Shown here: in pieces, positions 1-9,200 of the stretch
Layout: the number at the start of each line of letters is the position of its first letter
Numbering within the stretch: position 1 is the stretch's first letter
Source: Rhizobacter sp.
GTDB taxonomy: Bacteria; Pseudomonadota; Gammaproteobacteria; Burkholderiales; Burkholderiaceae_C
Direction: 5' to 3'
DNA: 16,496 nucleotides
NCBI GenBank assembly: GCA_014380155.1
Contig: JACMKJ010000378.1
Location: 1-16,496, forward strand
Notes under the pieces: generated by a model
Databases searched by the model: none
What the model was told of the DNA's origin: nothing
Seen by the model: the letters and a program-made list of their open reading frames with translations, nothing else
Position numbers and translations under genes: made by a program

Positions 1-501
1 CTGGTGGCGACCGACATCGCCGCGCGCGGGCTCGACATTGCCGGGCTGGAGGCCGTGATCAACGTCGACATCGCCGCCGACGTCGACACCCACACCCACC
101 GCATCGGCCGCACCGGCCGTGTCGACGAAGAAGGCTGGGCCTTCAGCCTGGCCAGCATGGACGAGATGGGGCGTGTGGGCAACATCGAAAAGGCAGGCGG
201 CTTCAGCAGCGAGTGGCAGCCCCTGAGCGCACTCACGAGCACGGCCGGCGGGCCCCTCAAGCCGCCGATGCAGACGATCCAGATCCTCGGTGGCCGCAAA
301 GAGAAGATCCGCGCCGGCGACGTGTTGGGGGCGCTCACCAAAGACCTGGGTTTTGCAGGCGCGCAGATCGGCAAGATCAACGTCAACGAGTTTTCCACCT
401 ACGTGGCGGTGGAAAGCGGCATTGCCGCCCAGGTGGTGAAGAAGCTTTCGGCTGGCAAGGTCAAGGGGCGCAGCGTGAAGCTGCGGCTGATGGAGAGCTG
501 A
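1..501 (+). CDS. dbpA: DEAD-box ATP-dependent RNA helicase DbpA, 3' part (5' end outside window)
   Basis: This is the C-terminal 166 residues of a DEAD-box helicase, open at the left edge. Motif V (VATDIAARGLDI, residues 2-13) and motif VI (HRIGRTGR, residues 33-40) of the second RecA-like domain are intact. From about residue 91 to the end, a segment beginning QTIQILGGRKEKIRAGD matches the DbpA-type RNA-binding domain (an RRM-like fold). In E. coli this domain directs the helicase to hairpin 92 of 23S rRNA during large-subunit assembly. Other DEAD-box proteins such as RhlE, RhlB and SrmB carry basic, low-complexity tails instead, so DbpA is the best call. The N-terminal motifs (Q, I, DEAD) lie outside the window and cannot be checked. 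The TGA stop is followed 83 bases later by the most likely start of the next gene, so co-transcription is possible. Confidence 0.92.
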   Translation: MVATDIAARGLDIAGLEAVINVDIAADVDTHTHRIGRTGRVDEEGWAFSLASMDEMGRVGNIEKAGGFSSEWQPLSALTSTAGGPLKPPMQTIQILGGRKEKIRAGDVLGALTKDLGFAGAQIGKINVNEFSTYVAVESGIAAQVVKKLSAGKVKGRSVKLRLMES

Positions 502-584
502 GCCCGCCAACATCGTGTTTCAAAGGGGGTATGTGATGGTTGTACCCTTCACCCTCCTCAAACGCCAGCGCGCTGACACCCCGC

Positions 585-1277
585 ATGTTCGGTCAATCGA
601 AACCCGTCGTTCTGGAGTCGTATGGCAGCCGCCGCAAGCGCGGGCGGCCGCCGCGCTGGCTGGTGCTGCTGCTGAGCGGCGTGGCCATCGGCGCCATCGG
701 TGTGGTGGTGGTGCAAGAGCGCTACCTGCCCCCGCGCCTGTCGCCCACCGAATCGGCCAGGCTGCGCGAAGCCTATGAGACGGCCGATGCCGAGCGCCTG
801 CGCTTGCAACAGAGCCTGGGTGAAACCAGCCAGAAGCTCAACACCGCGCTGTCAGAGAAAACCAAACTCGGCGAAGAGTTGAGCACCAGCCGCGCCAGCA
901 CCGAGCGCCTGCGCGAAGACCTCTCGGCCGTGGTGGCCGCGCTGCCGCCCGACCCGCGTGGCGGCGGTATCGAAGTGCGCGCCGGGCGCATCACCACCCG
1001 CGGCGGCATGCTGGTCTACGACGTGGTGCTGACCCGCGAGCGCGCCGGCAGCAAGCCCATGGCCGGTGTGTTGCAGCTCACCGTCGCCGGTGTGTCGGCG
1101 CGTGGGCCCGAGACCACGGTCGCACTGAAGCCGGTGACGCTTGCCCTGGGGCAGCATGAGATCGTGCGCGGCAGCCAGCCGCTGCCCGAGGGCTTCAAGC
1201 CCCGCGAGACCACCATTCGGGTGCTCGACCGCCCGGCTGGCAACTCGCTTGGCATGCGGGTGATGTTGGTCAAGTAG
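585..1277 (+). CDS. Single-pass membrane protein with coiled coil (possibly DUF6776 family)
   Basis: A 230-residue protein of unknown function. A short basic cytoplasmic segment (SRRKRGRPPR) precedes one hydrophobic helix at about residues 24-44. Next comes a charged, heptad-like stretch at about 54-115 rich in Arg, Glu, Leu, Ser and Thr, probably a coiled coil. A beta-rich C-terminal domain contains the phrases VYDVVLTRERAG and LDRPAGNSLGMRVM. The topology predicts the coiled coil and C-terminal domain in the periplasm. I recall similar proteins in Burkholderiales, possibly under DUF6776, but cannot confirm this. The ATG at 585 gives a natural N-terminus (MFGQSKPVV) but lacks a clear ribosome site. 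An in-frame TTG at 540 has AAGGGGGT about 10 bases upstream and would add 15 residues. The gene ends 19 bases before the convergent GGDEF-EAL gene. Confidence 0.72.
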   Translation: MFGQSKPVVLESYGSRRKRGRPPRWLVLLLSGVAIGAIGVVVVQERYLPPRLSPTESARLREAYETADAERLRLQQSLGETSQKLNTALSEKTKLGEELSTSRASTERLREDLSAVVAALPPDPRGGGIEVRAGRITTRGGMLVYDVVLTRERAGSKPMAGVLQLTVAGVSARGPETTVALKPVTLALGQHEIVRGSQPLPEGFKPRETTIRVLDRPAGNSLGMRVMLVK

Positions 1278-1296
1278 CCGGTCGTGGCCCGCTCGC

Positions 1297-3393
1297 TCAG
1301 GCCACCGTGAGCTGCGTGCTCTCCCTGAACAGCGAAGAGCGGAAGTTCATCGTGCGCGGCCCCACGTCGTGCATGGCCCACTGGGCCAGTGCCTTGGCTG
1401 ACATGGGCTTGGCAAACAGGTAGCCCTGCAACTGGTCGCAGCCGTATTCGCGCAGCATGCGGTTTTGGCCTTCGGTCTCTACACCTTCGGCCACCACCTT
1501 GAGGTCGAGTGCCTTGGCGAGGTTGATCACGGCCGAGGCCACCTTTCGCGCGTCTTCGCTGGTTTCGAGGTCGAGCACGAAGCTGCGGTCGATCTTCAGC
1601 TCGTGCGCTGGCAGCTTGCGCAGGTAGGCCAGGCTCGAATGGCCGGTGCCGAAGTCGTCGATCGAAATCTGCAGGCCCAGCAGGTCGAGCTGGCGCAACA
1701 CACGGATCGTGACCTCGGTGTCTTCCATCGCCGACGACTCGGTGATCTCGCAGGTGATCAGCTCGGGGTTGATCTGGTGGCGCCGCAACACCTCTTCGAA
1801 GCGCTCGGCCAGGTCGGGCTGGCGCAACTGGTGCACCGAGAGGTTGATGGCCACCCGCATGCGCAAGCCGGCGTCGCGCCACACGCGGGTCTGGCGGCAG
1901 GCCTCGTCGATCACCCAGCGGCCCAGTTCGTTGATCAGGCCGTAACGCTCGGCCAACGGGATGAACACCCCTGGGCTCACCATGCCGCGGCGCGGGTGGT
2001 TCCAGCGCATCAGGGCCTCGGCACCCGTGATCTCGCCACTGGGCGCATGGATCTTGGGTTGGTAGTAAAGCTCCAACTCACCCCGCGCGAGCGCGTGGCG
2101 CAGGTCGCGCAGCAGGGCCACGTCATCGCGCACACCGCTGAGCATGCGGGGCTCGAAGAACACGTGGCTGGCGCCGCCCGCCGACTTGGCGGCGCGCATC
2201 GCGGCCTCGGCATGGCGGATCAGAGTCGATTGGGCACCGTCTTCGGGGTACAGCGCCACGCCGATCGAGCAGGCGACGGTGGCCGAGCGCCCATCCAGCG
2301 CAATCGGCTGGCTGACTGCGGCCAGCAGCTGGGTCGCCAGCTCGGAGGCCTGCTCCACGCCTACCTTGCCCTGGAGCAAGACGAGGAACTCGTCACTCGC
2401 CAACCGTGCCGCCATGTGCGGGCCCGACAGGGCCCGCAGGCGAGACGCCACCTTGCCGAGCACACGGTCGCCGCCCCGGTGGCCAAAGGCCTCGTTGACG
2501 GGGCGAAAGCCGTCGAGGTTGATGAACAGCAAGGCCAGCGACTGGTCGGTGGCGTCGGCACGTTGCACGGCCTGGCCCAGCGTGCCTTCAAACAGCTGAC
2601 GGTTGGGCAAGCCGGTGAGCGGGTCGTTGAGGAGCTTGCTGCCCAGGGCCCGGCGCGCCTTGGCACCGGCGGCGCGGGCCTTCAGGTGCTTGCGCAAGGA
2701 GACCAGCAGGCCACACAACACGCCACTGCCGAGCACGACCGCCAACACGGTCAACACACCGCCCGACACCTGCCCTGGCGCGGCAGGCGTGCGCGCCGCG
2801 GGTGCCGCTTCGACGACGAAGTGCTGGCTGGCCACCATCGCACCGGCCCAGGCCAGGCTGGCACCCACCCTGAACCAGACGGCGGCGCCATTGCTCTGCC
2901 CCTTCAGGCACTGAAACAAGCCAAATGTGAACAGGGCACCTGCCACGCCCAGACCCCAGGCGACCAACAAGGAGCCCGTGTGCCAGGGAGCCGGGGAGTC
3001 GCTCGCACCCAGCAGCTGCAAACCCACCATGGCCGCACCCAGCAACACGGCAGCCGGCACCCACCTGGCGGCGCTTGGTTTGCGCGGGTCGAGCCAGGCC
3101 AGGGTGGCCACGGAGGCGGCCACGGCCAGGGCCCACACCGCCAGCTCGAGCGCGGGTGTGTAGCCCCGCCCGAAGCCGGCCGATTCGACCGGGGCCGAAA
3201 AAACGTGAACCATCCAGAGGCCTGTTCCCAGGCTGAGGCCCGCCCCAAGCAGGCGCTGCGCCGAGCTGCGCAGGTTGTTGGCCCAGGCGTGCTCGATCCA
3301 CGCGAGGCCCAGCTGGGCCGACAAACCGCCTGCAGCCAGGCTCAGGACGATCCAGAGGCTGGCGGCAAAGATTCGGTCGAGGTGAGCGTCCAT
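1297..3393 (-). CDS. Membrane GGDEF-EAL protein: probable c-di-GMP phosphodiesterase with degenerate GGDEF
   Basis: A 698-residue protein. Residues 1-235 form about seven hydrophobic segments. They contain three decayed MHYT-like motifs: WMVH at 60-63, a second near 121-125, and SQHF at 189-192. A GGDEF domain follows at about 255-415, but its signature is ASDEF (332-336), so cyclase activity is doubtful and it may only bind nucleotide. The EAL domain (about 430-675) keeps the metal and catalytic residues expected of an active phosphodiesterase: E459 in EALMRW, N517, E549 in EITES, D579 and D580 in DDFGTG, K600, E636 in AEGVE and Q654. The predicted activity is hydrolysis of c-di-GMP to pGpG at the inner membrane. 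The ATG at 3393 is chosen; a GTG at 3408 would add five residues, and neither has a strong ribosome site. The gene lies downstream of the type VI kinase gene on the same strand after a 167-base gap, so it probably has its own promoter. Confidence 0.93.
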   Translation of the reverse strand: MDAHLDRIFAASLWIVLSLAAGGLSAQLGLAWIEHAWANNLRSSAQRLLGAGLSLGTGLWMVHVFSAPVESAGFGRGYTPALELAVWALAVAASVATLAWLDPRKPSAARWVPAAVLLGAAMVGLQLLGASDSPAPWHTGSLLVAWGLGVAGALFTFGLFQCLKGQSNGAAVWFRVGASLAWAGAMVASQHFVVEAAPAARTPAAPGQVSGGVLTVLAVVLGSGVLCGLLVSLRKHLKARAAGAKARRALGSKLLNDPLTGLPNRQLFEGTLGQAVQRADATDQSLALLFINLDGFRPVNEAFGHRGGDRVLGKVASRLRALSGPHMAARLASDEFLVLLQGKVGVEQASELATQLLAAVSQPIALDGRSATVACSIGVALYPEDGAQSTLIRHAEAAMRAAKSAGGASHVFFEPRMLSGVRDDVALLRDLRHALARGELELYYQPKIHAPSGEITGAEALMRWNHPRRGMVSPGVFIPLAERYGLINELGRWVIDEACRQTRVWRDAGLRMRVAINLSVHQLRQPDLAERFEEVLRRHQINPELITCEITESSAMEDTEVTIRVLRQLDLLGLQISIDDFGTGHSSLAYLRKLPAHELKIDRSFVLDLETSEDARKVASAVINLAKALDLKVVAEGVETEGQNRMLREYGCDQLQGYLFAKPMSAKALAQWAMHDVGPRTMNFRSSLFRESTQLTVA

Positions 3394-3466
3394 GGCAAGG
3401 TCAGGCACCGTCGTTGGGCGGTCTTGTGGTCATCCAGTGGATGTCGACGCCTGGGGCTGGTACTTG

Positions 3467-3475
3467 AGTATGGCA
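3467..3475 (-). promoter_or_regulatory. Possible extended -10 promoter element for the GGDEF-EAL gene
   Basis: The minus strand reads TGCCATACT here: a TGn extension followed by CATACT, close to the sigma-70 -10 consensus. It lies about 75 bases before the chosen ATG of the GGDEF-EAL gene, in the 167-base gap between that gene and the upstream kinase gene. No good -35 hexamer is seen 17 bases upstream. This is a weak match in GC-rich sequence. Confidence 0.2.
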
Positions 3476-3502
3476 AGCCATCTGTGCGGGCCGGAACAAT
3501 CT

Positions 3503-3521
3503 CGGCGCAGGACATGCGCCG
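3503..3521 (-). terminator. Hairpin after the kinase gene, weak terminator candidate
   Basis: A perfect 7-base inverted repeat (CGGCGCA / TGCGCCG) with a 5-base loop lies about 40 bases after the kinase stop codon, at the end of the type VI gene block. On the minus strand it is followed by AGATTGTT, not a true T-run. It could slow or end transcription, or protect the 3' end of the message. A rho-independent terminator is not established. Confidence 0.25.
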
Positions 3522-3560
3522 GATTTCACGCCACACGGTTGCGCGAAGCAGCCCGCAGGC

Positions 3561-5495
3561 TCAGCGCGCTTTTGCGGCCACTTCTTCGATGGTCAGCAAG
3601 GTGGCGCCATAGGTCGATTCGCAAGACGTGCCCGACGGGCAGACGGCCTTGCCCACAAACGGGCTCTCACTGCCGGTGCGTGCGGCCCAGAGCTTTTCGG
3701 CCAGCACCAGGTCGTACTCGGGGATTTCTTCTTTGGCCTGGCGCAGGCCGGCTTGCGCAAAATCGCGCGGCTGACGCGACACCATGGTCACGATGTGGTT
3801 GGTGCCGGGCGGCCCGCCGGCCGTGATGTTCCAGCTCTTGCGTGGCAACAGCATCTCTTGGTTGGCTTCGATGCGGTTGTTCTTGTCGAACGTGTTCGGG
3901 AACAGCAGGTACATGTGCCCCTTGTCGGTGCCGGCAAAGAACACATACACGTAGCCGGCCTCAGAAGACTTGACGCGGAACTGCAGCTTGTCGCTGCCGA
4001 TCGTCAGGGTCGACTTGTCGGCCAGTGCGTTCACCCCGAGCAGCGGGTCGGCACGGCGCACGATGTCTTGCATGGCAGTGACGATGCCGAACGGCACGGC
4101 CGGTGGCGGCGGTGGTGGCGGCTTGGTGGGCTCGACTTGTGCGACTGGCGACGAGGCGGGCGGCGCTGGCTGCTCGGTGCTGCCGTTCTGCGCCACGGGC
4201 GATGCTGGCACCTCGGCCTTGCCCTTGGTACCAAACCACCAGCCCGCACCGGCCAACACCAGCAAGGCCAATCCACCGCCTGCCCACAAGCCGGTGCGCG
4301 ATGGGGGCGGCGCCGGGTCGGGGTTGAGCAGCTTGATCGGCGGGGTGGGCTGCGCTGGCGGGCGTGGTGCGGAAACGGGCGGCCTGGGCGGTGGTGACGC
4401 GGGTGGCGTGGGTGCCACCATCACCGTGGCGGCATCGGCGTCGTCGAGCGTGGCAGTCATCAGCACGGTCGGTGCATCGGCTTGTGGCGGTCGGGCCAGT
4501 GTGGGTGTGCCGGCACCAAAGCTGAACAGGGCGCGCAGTGCCGCCATGTCTTGCGGGCGGTTCCCGGGCCGCACCGACAAACCTTTGTCGACTGCCGCCA
4601 GGAATTCGGCGCTGTAGTGCCCTGCCCCGACCTGCGCGGCCGGCACCATGTCGTCACTCACCATGCGGCTCACCGACGGCAGCGGCGCACGGCCGGTGAT
4701 GGCGGCGTAGAGAACCGCCGACAAGGCATACACGTCGGTCCAGGCGCCCTGCTTCATGGAGGTCGATTCGGCGTATTGCTCGATCGGTGCATAACCCGAT
4801 TTCAAGATGACCGTGAGCGCCTGCGTGGCGTCACTGATCACGCGGCGTGCGGCGCCGAAGTCGAGCAGCACCGGGCGCATGACCTGCGGGCGGCCGAGCT
4901 GCGTGGCCTGCTGGTTGAGCAGCAGGATGTTGTCGGGCGCGATGTCGCGGTGGTAGCAGCGCTCGTGGTGCATCAGCTCCAGCGAGTCGATGATCGGGTG
5001 CAGCAGCGAGAGCAGCCAGGCTTCATCGGGCCGGGCGCCGTGTTCGGTGAGCCACTGCTTGAGCGTGGGGCCCTGGTAGTAGGGCATCACCATGTAGGCG
5101 GTGCCGTGCTGCTCCCAGAAGCGGTACACCTTCACCAGCGAGGGGTGGTCGAAGGCGGCGAGCAGCTGCGCTTCATTGACGAAGCTGCGCAGGCCCAGCT
5201 CGAAGGTTTCGCGGTGGCGCGCCGAGCGCACCGAGACCTGGTTGTCGGCAGCGCGTGTCGCCAGTGACGACGGCATGTATTCCTTGAGCGCGACCACGCG
5301 GCCGAGCTGGGTGTCGCGCGCCAGGTAGACGATGCCGAAGCCGCCCTCGCCGACCAGACCCTCGATCACGTATTCCTGAAGGCGGTGCCCCAGCGGCAGC
5401 GTGTTGCCACTGCCGTCGATCTCGATGCCACCGCCAACGGCGGTGCGGGTGCCCATGTCGAGTGTTTCAGTCTTGGGCGGAACGGGGGAACTCAC
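3561..5495 (-). CDS. Type VI secretion-associated transmembrane Ser/Thr kinase (PpkA/TagE-like) with DUF4384-like C-terminus
   Basis: A 644-residue Hanks-type kinase. The catalytic domain (about 43-325) is complete: glycine loop GEGGFG (49-54), lysine K71 in ALKEYM, HRD at 182-184 with N189 in the catalytic loop, and DFG at 212-214. A Pro-rich linker, one transmembrane helix (about 402-422) and a second Pro-rich linker with a run of eight prolines follow. The periplasmic domain at about 497-580 resembles DUF4384 (YVYVFFAGTDKGHMYLLFPN). Two cysteines near the end (C619, C625) could form a disulfide. In Pseudomonas aeruginosa PpkA phosphorylates Fha1 to trigger type VI firing, and a similar role is inferred. 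The start is a GTG overlapping the tagF stop (GTGA) with GGAGGG six bases upstream. A longer reading from 5591 would run inside tagF and is rejected. No PppA phosphatase or Fha partner is in the window. Confidence 0.9.
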   Translation of the reverse strand: MSSPVPPKTETLDMGTRTAVGGGIEIDGSGNTLPLGHRLQEYVIEGLVGEGGFGIVYLARDTQLGRVVALKEYMPSSLATRAADNQVSVRSARHRETFELGLRSFVNEAQLLAAFDHPSLVKVYRFWEQHGTAYMVMPYYQGPTLKQWLTEHGARPDEAWLLSLLHPIIDSLELMHHERCYHRDIAPDNILLLNQQATQLGRPQVMRPVLLDFGAARRVISDATQALTVILKSGYAPIEQYAESTSMKQGAWTDVYALSAVLYAAITGRAPLPSVSRMVSDDMVPAAQVGAGHYSAEFLAAVDKGLSVRPGNRPQDMAALRALFSFGAGTPTLARPPQADAPTVLMTATLDDADAATVMVAPTPPASPPPRPPVSAPRPPAQPTPPIKLLNPDPAPPPSRTGLWAGGGLALLVLAGAGWWFGTKGKAEVPASPVAQNGSTEQPAPPASSPVAQVEPTKPPPPPPPAVPFGIVTAMQDIVRRADPLLGVNALADKSTLTIGSDKLQFRVKSSEAGYVYVFFAGTDKGHMYLLFPNTFDKNNRIEANQEMLLPRKSWNITAGGPPGTNHIVTMVSRQPRDFAQAGLRQAKEEIPEYDLVLAEKLWAARTGSESPFVGKAVCPSGTSCESTYGATLLTIEEVAAKAR

Positions 5496-6208
5496 CAACG
5501 ACCCTCCAGCAACTCTGAAAAATGTTGAGCGCTGGGCAAACCCTGCGACACGCTCAAGCTGTTGTCGGGCGACTCGGCATGGTCGGGCCACCAGAGGCTG
5601 TGACCGGCAAAGCGTTGCAACGCATCACCCACCAGCAGCCCCTGCGCCCAGGTCAACAATGACGAAGCGCCGGGCAGAGTGTGCCTCACGCGGCCGGGCA
5701 GCAGGCTGGCGCTGGCCGGTGGCACGTAGGCGCTGTCGGCGGCCACGGGTGCGCGCGAGAGGGTCGACTCGAACTCTTCGAGCGTGGCACCGGGCCGCAA
5801 GGTGCCCAGGGCCGCAGCACCGACGTGGCCGTACCAGGTTTGCAGCGCGTTCAAGCCTTCGGCCGTGCCGGGCAGCGCCGCTGCGGGGCGCGCGATCAAC
5901 AGTGGGAAGTAGCGGCCGACCTTATCGACGCTGGGCATCATGACGCCCAGCCACCACTGTGCATCCACCACACCCGGCGCCCAGGCAAAGCGCCAGATCG
6001 GGCCGGTGAGGTAGACGTCGAGCCAGCGCTCACCGAGCTGGGCCCGGCTTTGTTCCACTCCGCTGGCGAGCCAGGCATCACAGGCATCGACAAAGCCCTG
6101 CGGCAGGCGGCGACTGGCAAAGTCACCGAGCGCGGGCATCTTGCCGTACCAGCCGGGCGCCTCGACGCCCGTGCCTTCGAGCAGTTCAAGGAGTGTGGAT
6201 TCGTTCAT
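5492..6208 (-). CDS. tagF: Type VI secretion-associated protein TagF
   Basis: A 238-residue protein of the TagF/SciT family (DUF2094). The diagnostic N-terminal phrase is GWYGKMPALGDFASRRLP (about residues 18-35), followed by the conserved WWLGVMMPSVDKVGRYFPLL segment near the middle. TagF is a cytoplasmic post-translational repressor of type VI secretion in P. aeruginosa and Agrobacterium, acting together with or parallel to the PpkA-PppA-Fha phosphorylation switch. Its coupling to the kinase gene by a 4-base GTGA overlap fits that role. The ATG at 6208 lies 22 bases after the tssM stop and puts the motif at the usual distance from the N-terminus. An upstream extension to 6346 would lie inside tssM and is rejected. 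No strong ribosome site is seen, so translation may depend on the preceding gene. The C-terminus is less conserved. Confidence 0.93.
   Translation of the reverse strand: MNESTLLELLEGTGVEAPGWYGKMPALGDFASRRLPQGFVDACDAWLASGVEQSRAQLGERWLDVYLTGPIWRFAWAPGVVDAQWWLGVMMPSVDKVGRYFPLLIARPAAALPGTAEGLNALQTWYGHVGAAALGTLRPGATLEEFESTLSRAPVAADSAYVPPASASLLPGRVRHTLPGASSLLTWAQGLLVGDALQRFAGHSLWWPDHAESPDNSLSVSQGLPSAQHFSELLEGRW
5502..5507 (-). promoter_or_regulatory. Ribosome binding site that fixes the kinase start
   Basis: The minus strand reads GGAGGG, a near-perfect Shine-Dalgarno sequence, six bases before the GTG at 5495. It lies inside the last codons of tagF, and the GTG overlaps the tagF TGA as GTGA. This decides the GTG start over the ATG 39 bases further in or the longer upstream reading, and indicates translational coupling of tagF and the kinase. 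Confidence 0.75.
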
Positions 6209-6230
6209 GCCATCGCGGGATTGACGGGCG

Positions 6231-9200
6231 TCACAACTTCCCCGGGCATGAGAACTGCACCAGTTCAGGCAAGCGGAAAGGGTTGCGCACGCTGCTGGTG
6301 GTGACCATGAAGGTCGCCTTGCGCCCGTCGACGTTGAAGGTGGCACGCCAGCGTTCGGGCGCGCCGGTGGGCTCCAACTGTTGCCGGTCGAACAGCTTGA
6401 AGAGTGCCCACGGCCCGTCGTTCACCAGGCCCGAGGCGCCGGCCGCCGACACCGGCGTGACCTGCACCCGCACCTGCGAGCTGCCGCGCGGGCCGGGCCA
6501 CTGGATGCTGGTGGGTATCTGCGGGCCGTGCGCGTACTTCACGATCTGGCCGTCGACGTCGAGGATGAATTGCGTGATGGTCGCGTCCATCTCGATCGGC
6601 TTGAAGTCGAGCCGCAGGCCGACCTGGTTGCCGCCGCCACGGAAGAAGGTGTCGCGAATCGTCGCTGCGTTCTGGAATTGCAGCAGCGTCGAGCTGTCGG
6701 TGCCCATGGTCGCGCCGTCGACTTTCTTGAAGCTCCAGGGCCGTGTGTTGGTGTCGACGAAGTTGACCAGGTTCTTCTGGAAGAAGGTGTCGAACAAACC
6801 ACCCGGGCCAAAGACGCGCGCAAAGTCTTCCTGGGTGGCATCACGCGTGCTGCTGCGCGCAAAAGGGTAGCGCCCGCTGATGGCCTGGCGGCAGAACTCG
6901 CCGATCTCGGAGTTGATGGCATTGCCCAGATTGCTGCGCGTGATTTCCAGCGCCGCCGAGGTGCCGCTCACCGACAGCGTGTTGAGCAGCGAGCGTACCG
7001 GCTCGGGCAGGCGCGCGGCCTCGGCCTTCACCTTGTTGGGCACCTCCGACGGCGGCGGCACGTTGCCGCCCTTCACCGCCGTGTCGGCGGCAGTGAGCAG
7101 CGTGTAGACCTCGCTGATGAGCGCGACCGTGCCGTCGACTGGCGCGGGCAGCTTGCCGTCGGGCGACGACACCATCTGGCGCAGGCCGATGAAACGGTCG
7201 TCGACGATGCTCTCGATCGCCTGGCCCGGCGCCACCGCCGAGGCCGTGCCCTTGTTGCCGAGCAGGCGCGACAGCTCTTCGCGCGAGCGTTGCAGCGCAT
7301 CGCGCGCCTTGGTCTCGACCTGGCCCACCACGTCTTTGTTGGTGCGCAAGGTCGTCTCGCGCGACATGGCTTTCAGCAAAGGCACCAGCGGGTTGTCGGG
7401 CGCCGACAGCACACGCGCCATCTGCACCGCTTGCGCCAGGTTGGCCGTCTTCACCATCTTGATGTCGGCGACGAAGTCTTCCCACACCTTGGCGTATTCG
7501 CTCAAGAACAGGCGGCGCACTTCGTCGTTGAGCTGGAGCTTGATGTCCAGGTCTTTCAATGCGTTCTGGCGCGCGCTGTCGTTGACCCCCAGCACCCAGC
7601 TCTCTTCCTCCGCCAGTTGGCCGGCCACACGCTCGACTTCACGCTGGAAGCCCTTGTGGTAACCCTCATGGGTGAAGAGCCCCGGTACACCCTTCGTAAG
7701 CGGCTCACCGCTGCCACGTGTGAACACCAGCGCGGCACCCGGGCCCGCCGCCTTGGCCACGGTGAACTCGGGGAACTCGGCGCCCACACCTTGGCGCTTC
7801 AAGCGGCGGAAGATGCGCTCGGTGAGCGGCGTGGCCACCAGCCGCGTGCGCGTCTGAGTGACCAGGGTCTTGTCTTCAGGCAGGGGCGACACCACCGCGC
7901 CTTCGGACAAGAGCGCGTCGAGATGAGACTCCAGCGCCGCACGCTGCTCGGTGGTGACCGAGCGTGGCAGCGAGTTCTCCCAATCGGCCGTCACGTAAAG
8001 CTTGAGGGCAGCCGCATCGAAGCGCTCCGGGTCATAGAGCATCACGTAGGCCTTCAAGGCCTCGTATTGCAGCTCGGGGTTGTCGTTGCCGTTCTTCAGC
8101 TGTTCTTCGATACCCAGCGCAATGCGCGGCAATACCGCGTCGATCAGCATGCGGCGATAGGCCTGCTTCGACGCGGCGTCGAGCTTCTTGCCCTGGTAGA
8201 GCCCGAAACCCAGCGACAGCGGCACCGACTCGCCGATGCCGGCGCGCGCCAGGTCGCGGGTCGCTTCGAGTGCGGGCAGCAGCACCAGCACGTCGGGCGA
8301 GTTGCGGTTGGGCGTGGCTTGCACCAGCTTCTTCACTTCTTCAGCCGCCGTGCCCACCTTCTCGACGTAGCGCTGGTTGCCCAGGTAGCTCACGCCCCAG
8401 GCGGCCAGTGTGCTCACCGCAAGCACGCCGACGAGCACATACGCGCCGAGCGCAAACATGCCACGGCGGCGCTCCCACTTCGCGTCGGTGCCGGCCAGGC
8501 CGCTCTCGGCGAACACCACTTCCTTGAGAAGGCGCGACAAAAAGTAGCTCTTGCCGCTGCTCTGGTTGGGCGGCACCACGGTGCGCTCCAGACGGTAGGT
8601 GCGCGCAATGCGGCCCAGCATGCGGTCGATCGGCGTGCCCTCTTGGGTGCCGCTCACGAAGTACACACCGCGCAACAGCGGGTGAGCCTCGAACTGCGAT
8701 GGCGAGAACACTTGCTCCAGGTGGTCTTTCAGCAAACCGCGCAGCGCTTCGAACTGCTGTGGGAAGCCATAGATGCGCGCACGGCGGCCGGGGTCGCGCT
8801 CCATTTGCAGCTTGCCGATGAGCCCGTCGGTGAGGCGTTTTTCGAGGGCATCAAATTCGGACCCGAAGACACTCAGGTCGGTGTGCTGCTGCTTGTCGAG
8901 CCTAAAGGTAAACCCCCACGGCGCAGCGCGCGTGTCTTTGTCGGCATCGCCGAGCGTCTCCATGAAGCCGGCCAGCAGGTCGCACTTGGTGACCAGCAGG
9001 TAGATCGGAAAACGCATTCCCAGGTGCTGGTGCAGCTCTTGCAAACGCTGGCGCACGGTGGCGGCATGCAGGTTGCGCTCGGCGGCGGTTTGTGTGAGCA
9101 GGTCGGTAACCGAGACGGTGACCAGCACGCCGTTGAGCGGCTGGCGCGGACGGCTGCGCTTGAGCAGATTGAGAAAGCCTTCCCATGCTTTCGCGTCGGT

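Noticed and set aside
1284..1305. Hairpin (GTGGCC / GGCCAC, 10-base loop) between the convergent genes ending at 1277 and 1297
   Set aside because: The stem is only six bases and neither side has a T-run. It partly lies within the GGDEF-EAL coding end, so a terminator cannot be claimed.
1465..3612. Open frame of 715 codons on the plus strand opposite the GGDEF-EAL gene
   Set aside because: Its composition is that of an antisense shadow, with no motif, no ribosome site and the opposite strand clearly coding.
4090..4420. Repetitive GGC/GGT-rich tracts that look like a simple repeat
   Set aside because: They encode the Pro-rich linkers and membrane segment of the kinase; no independent repeat element is present.
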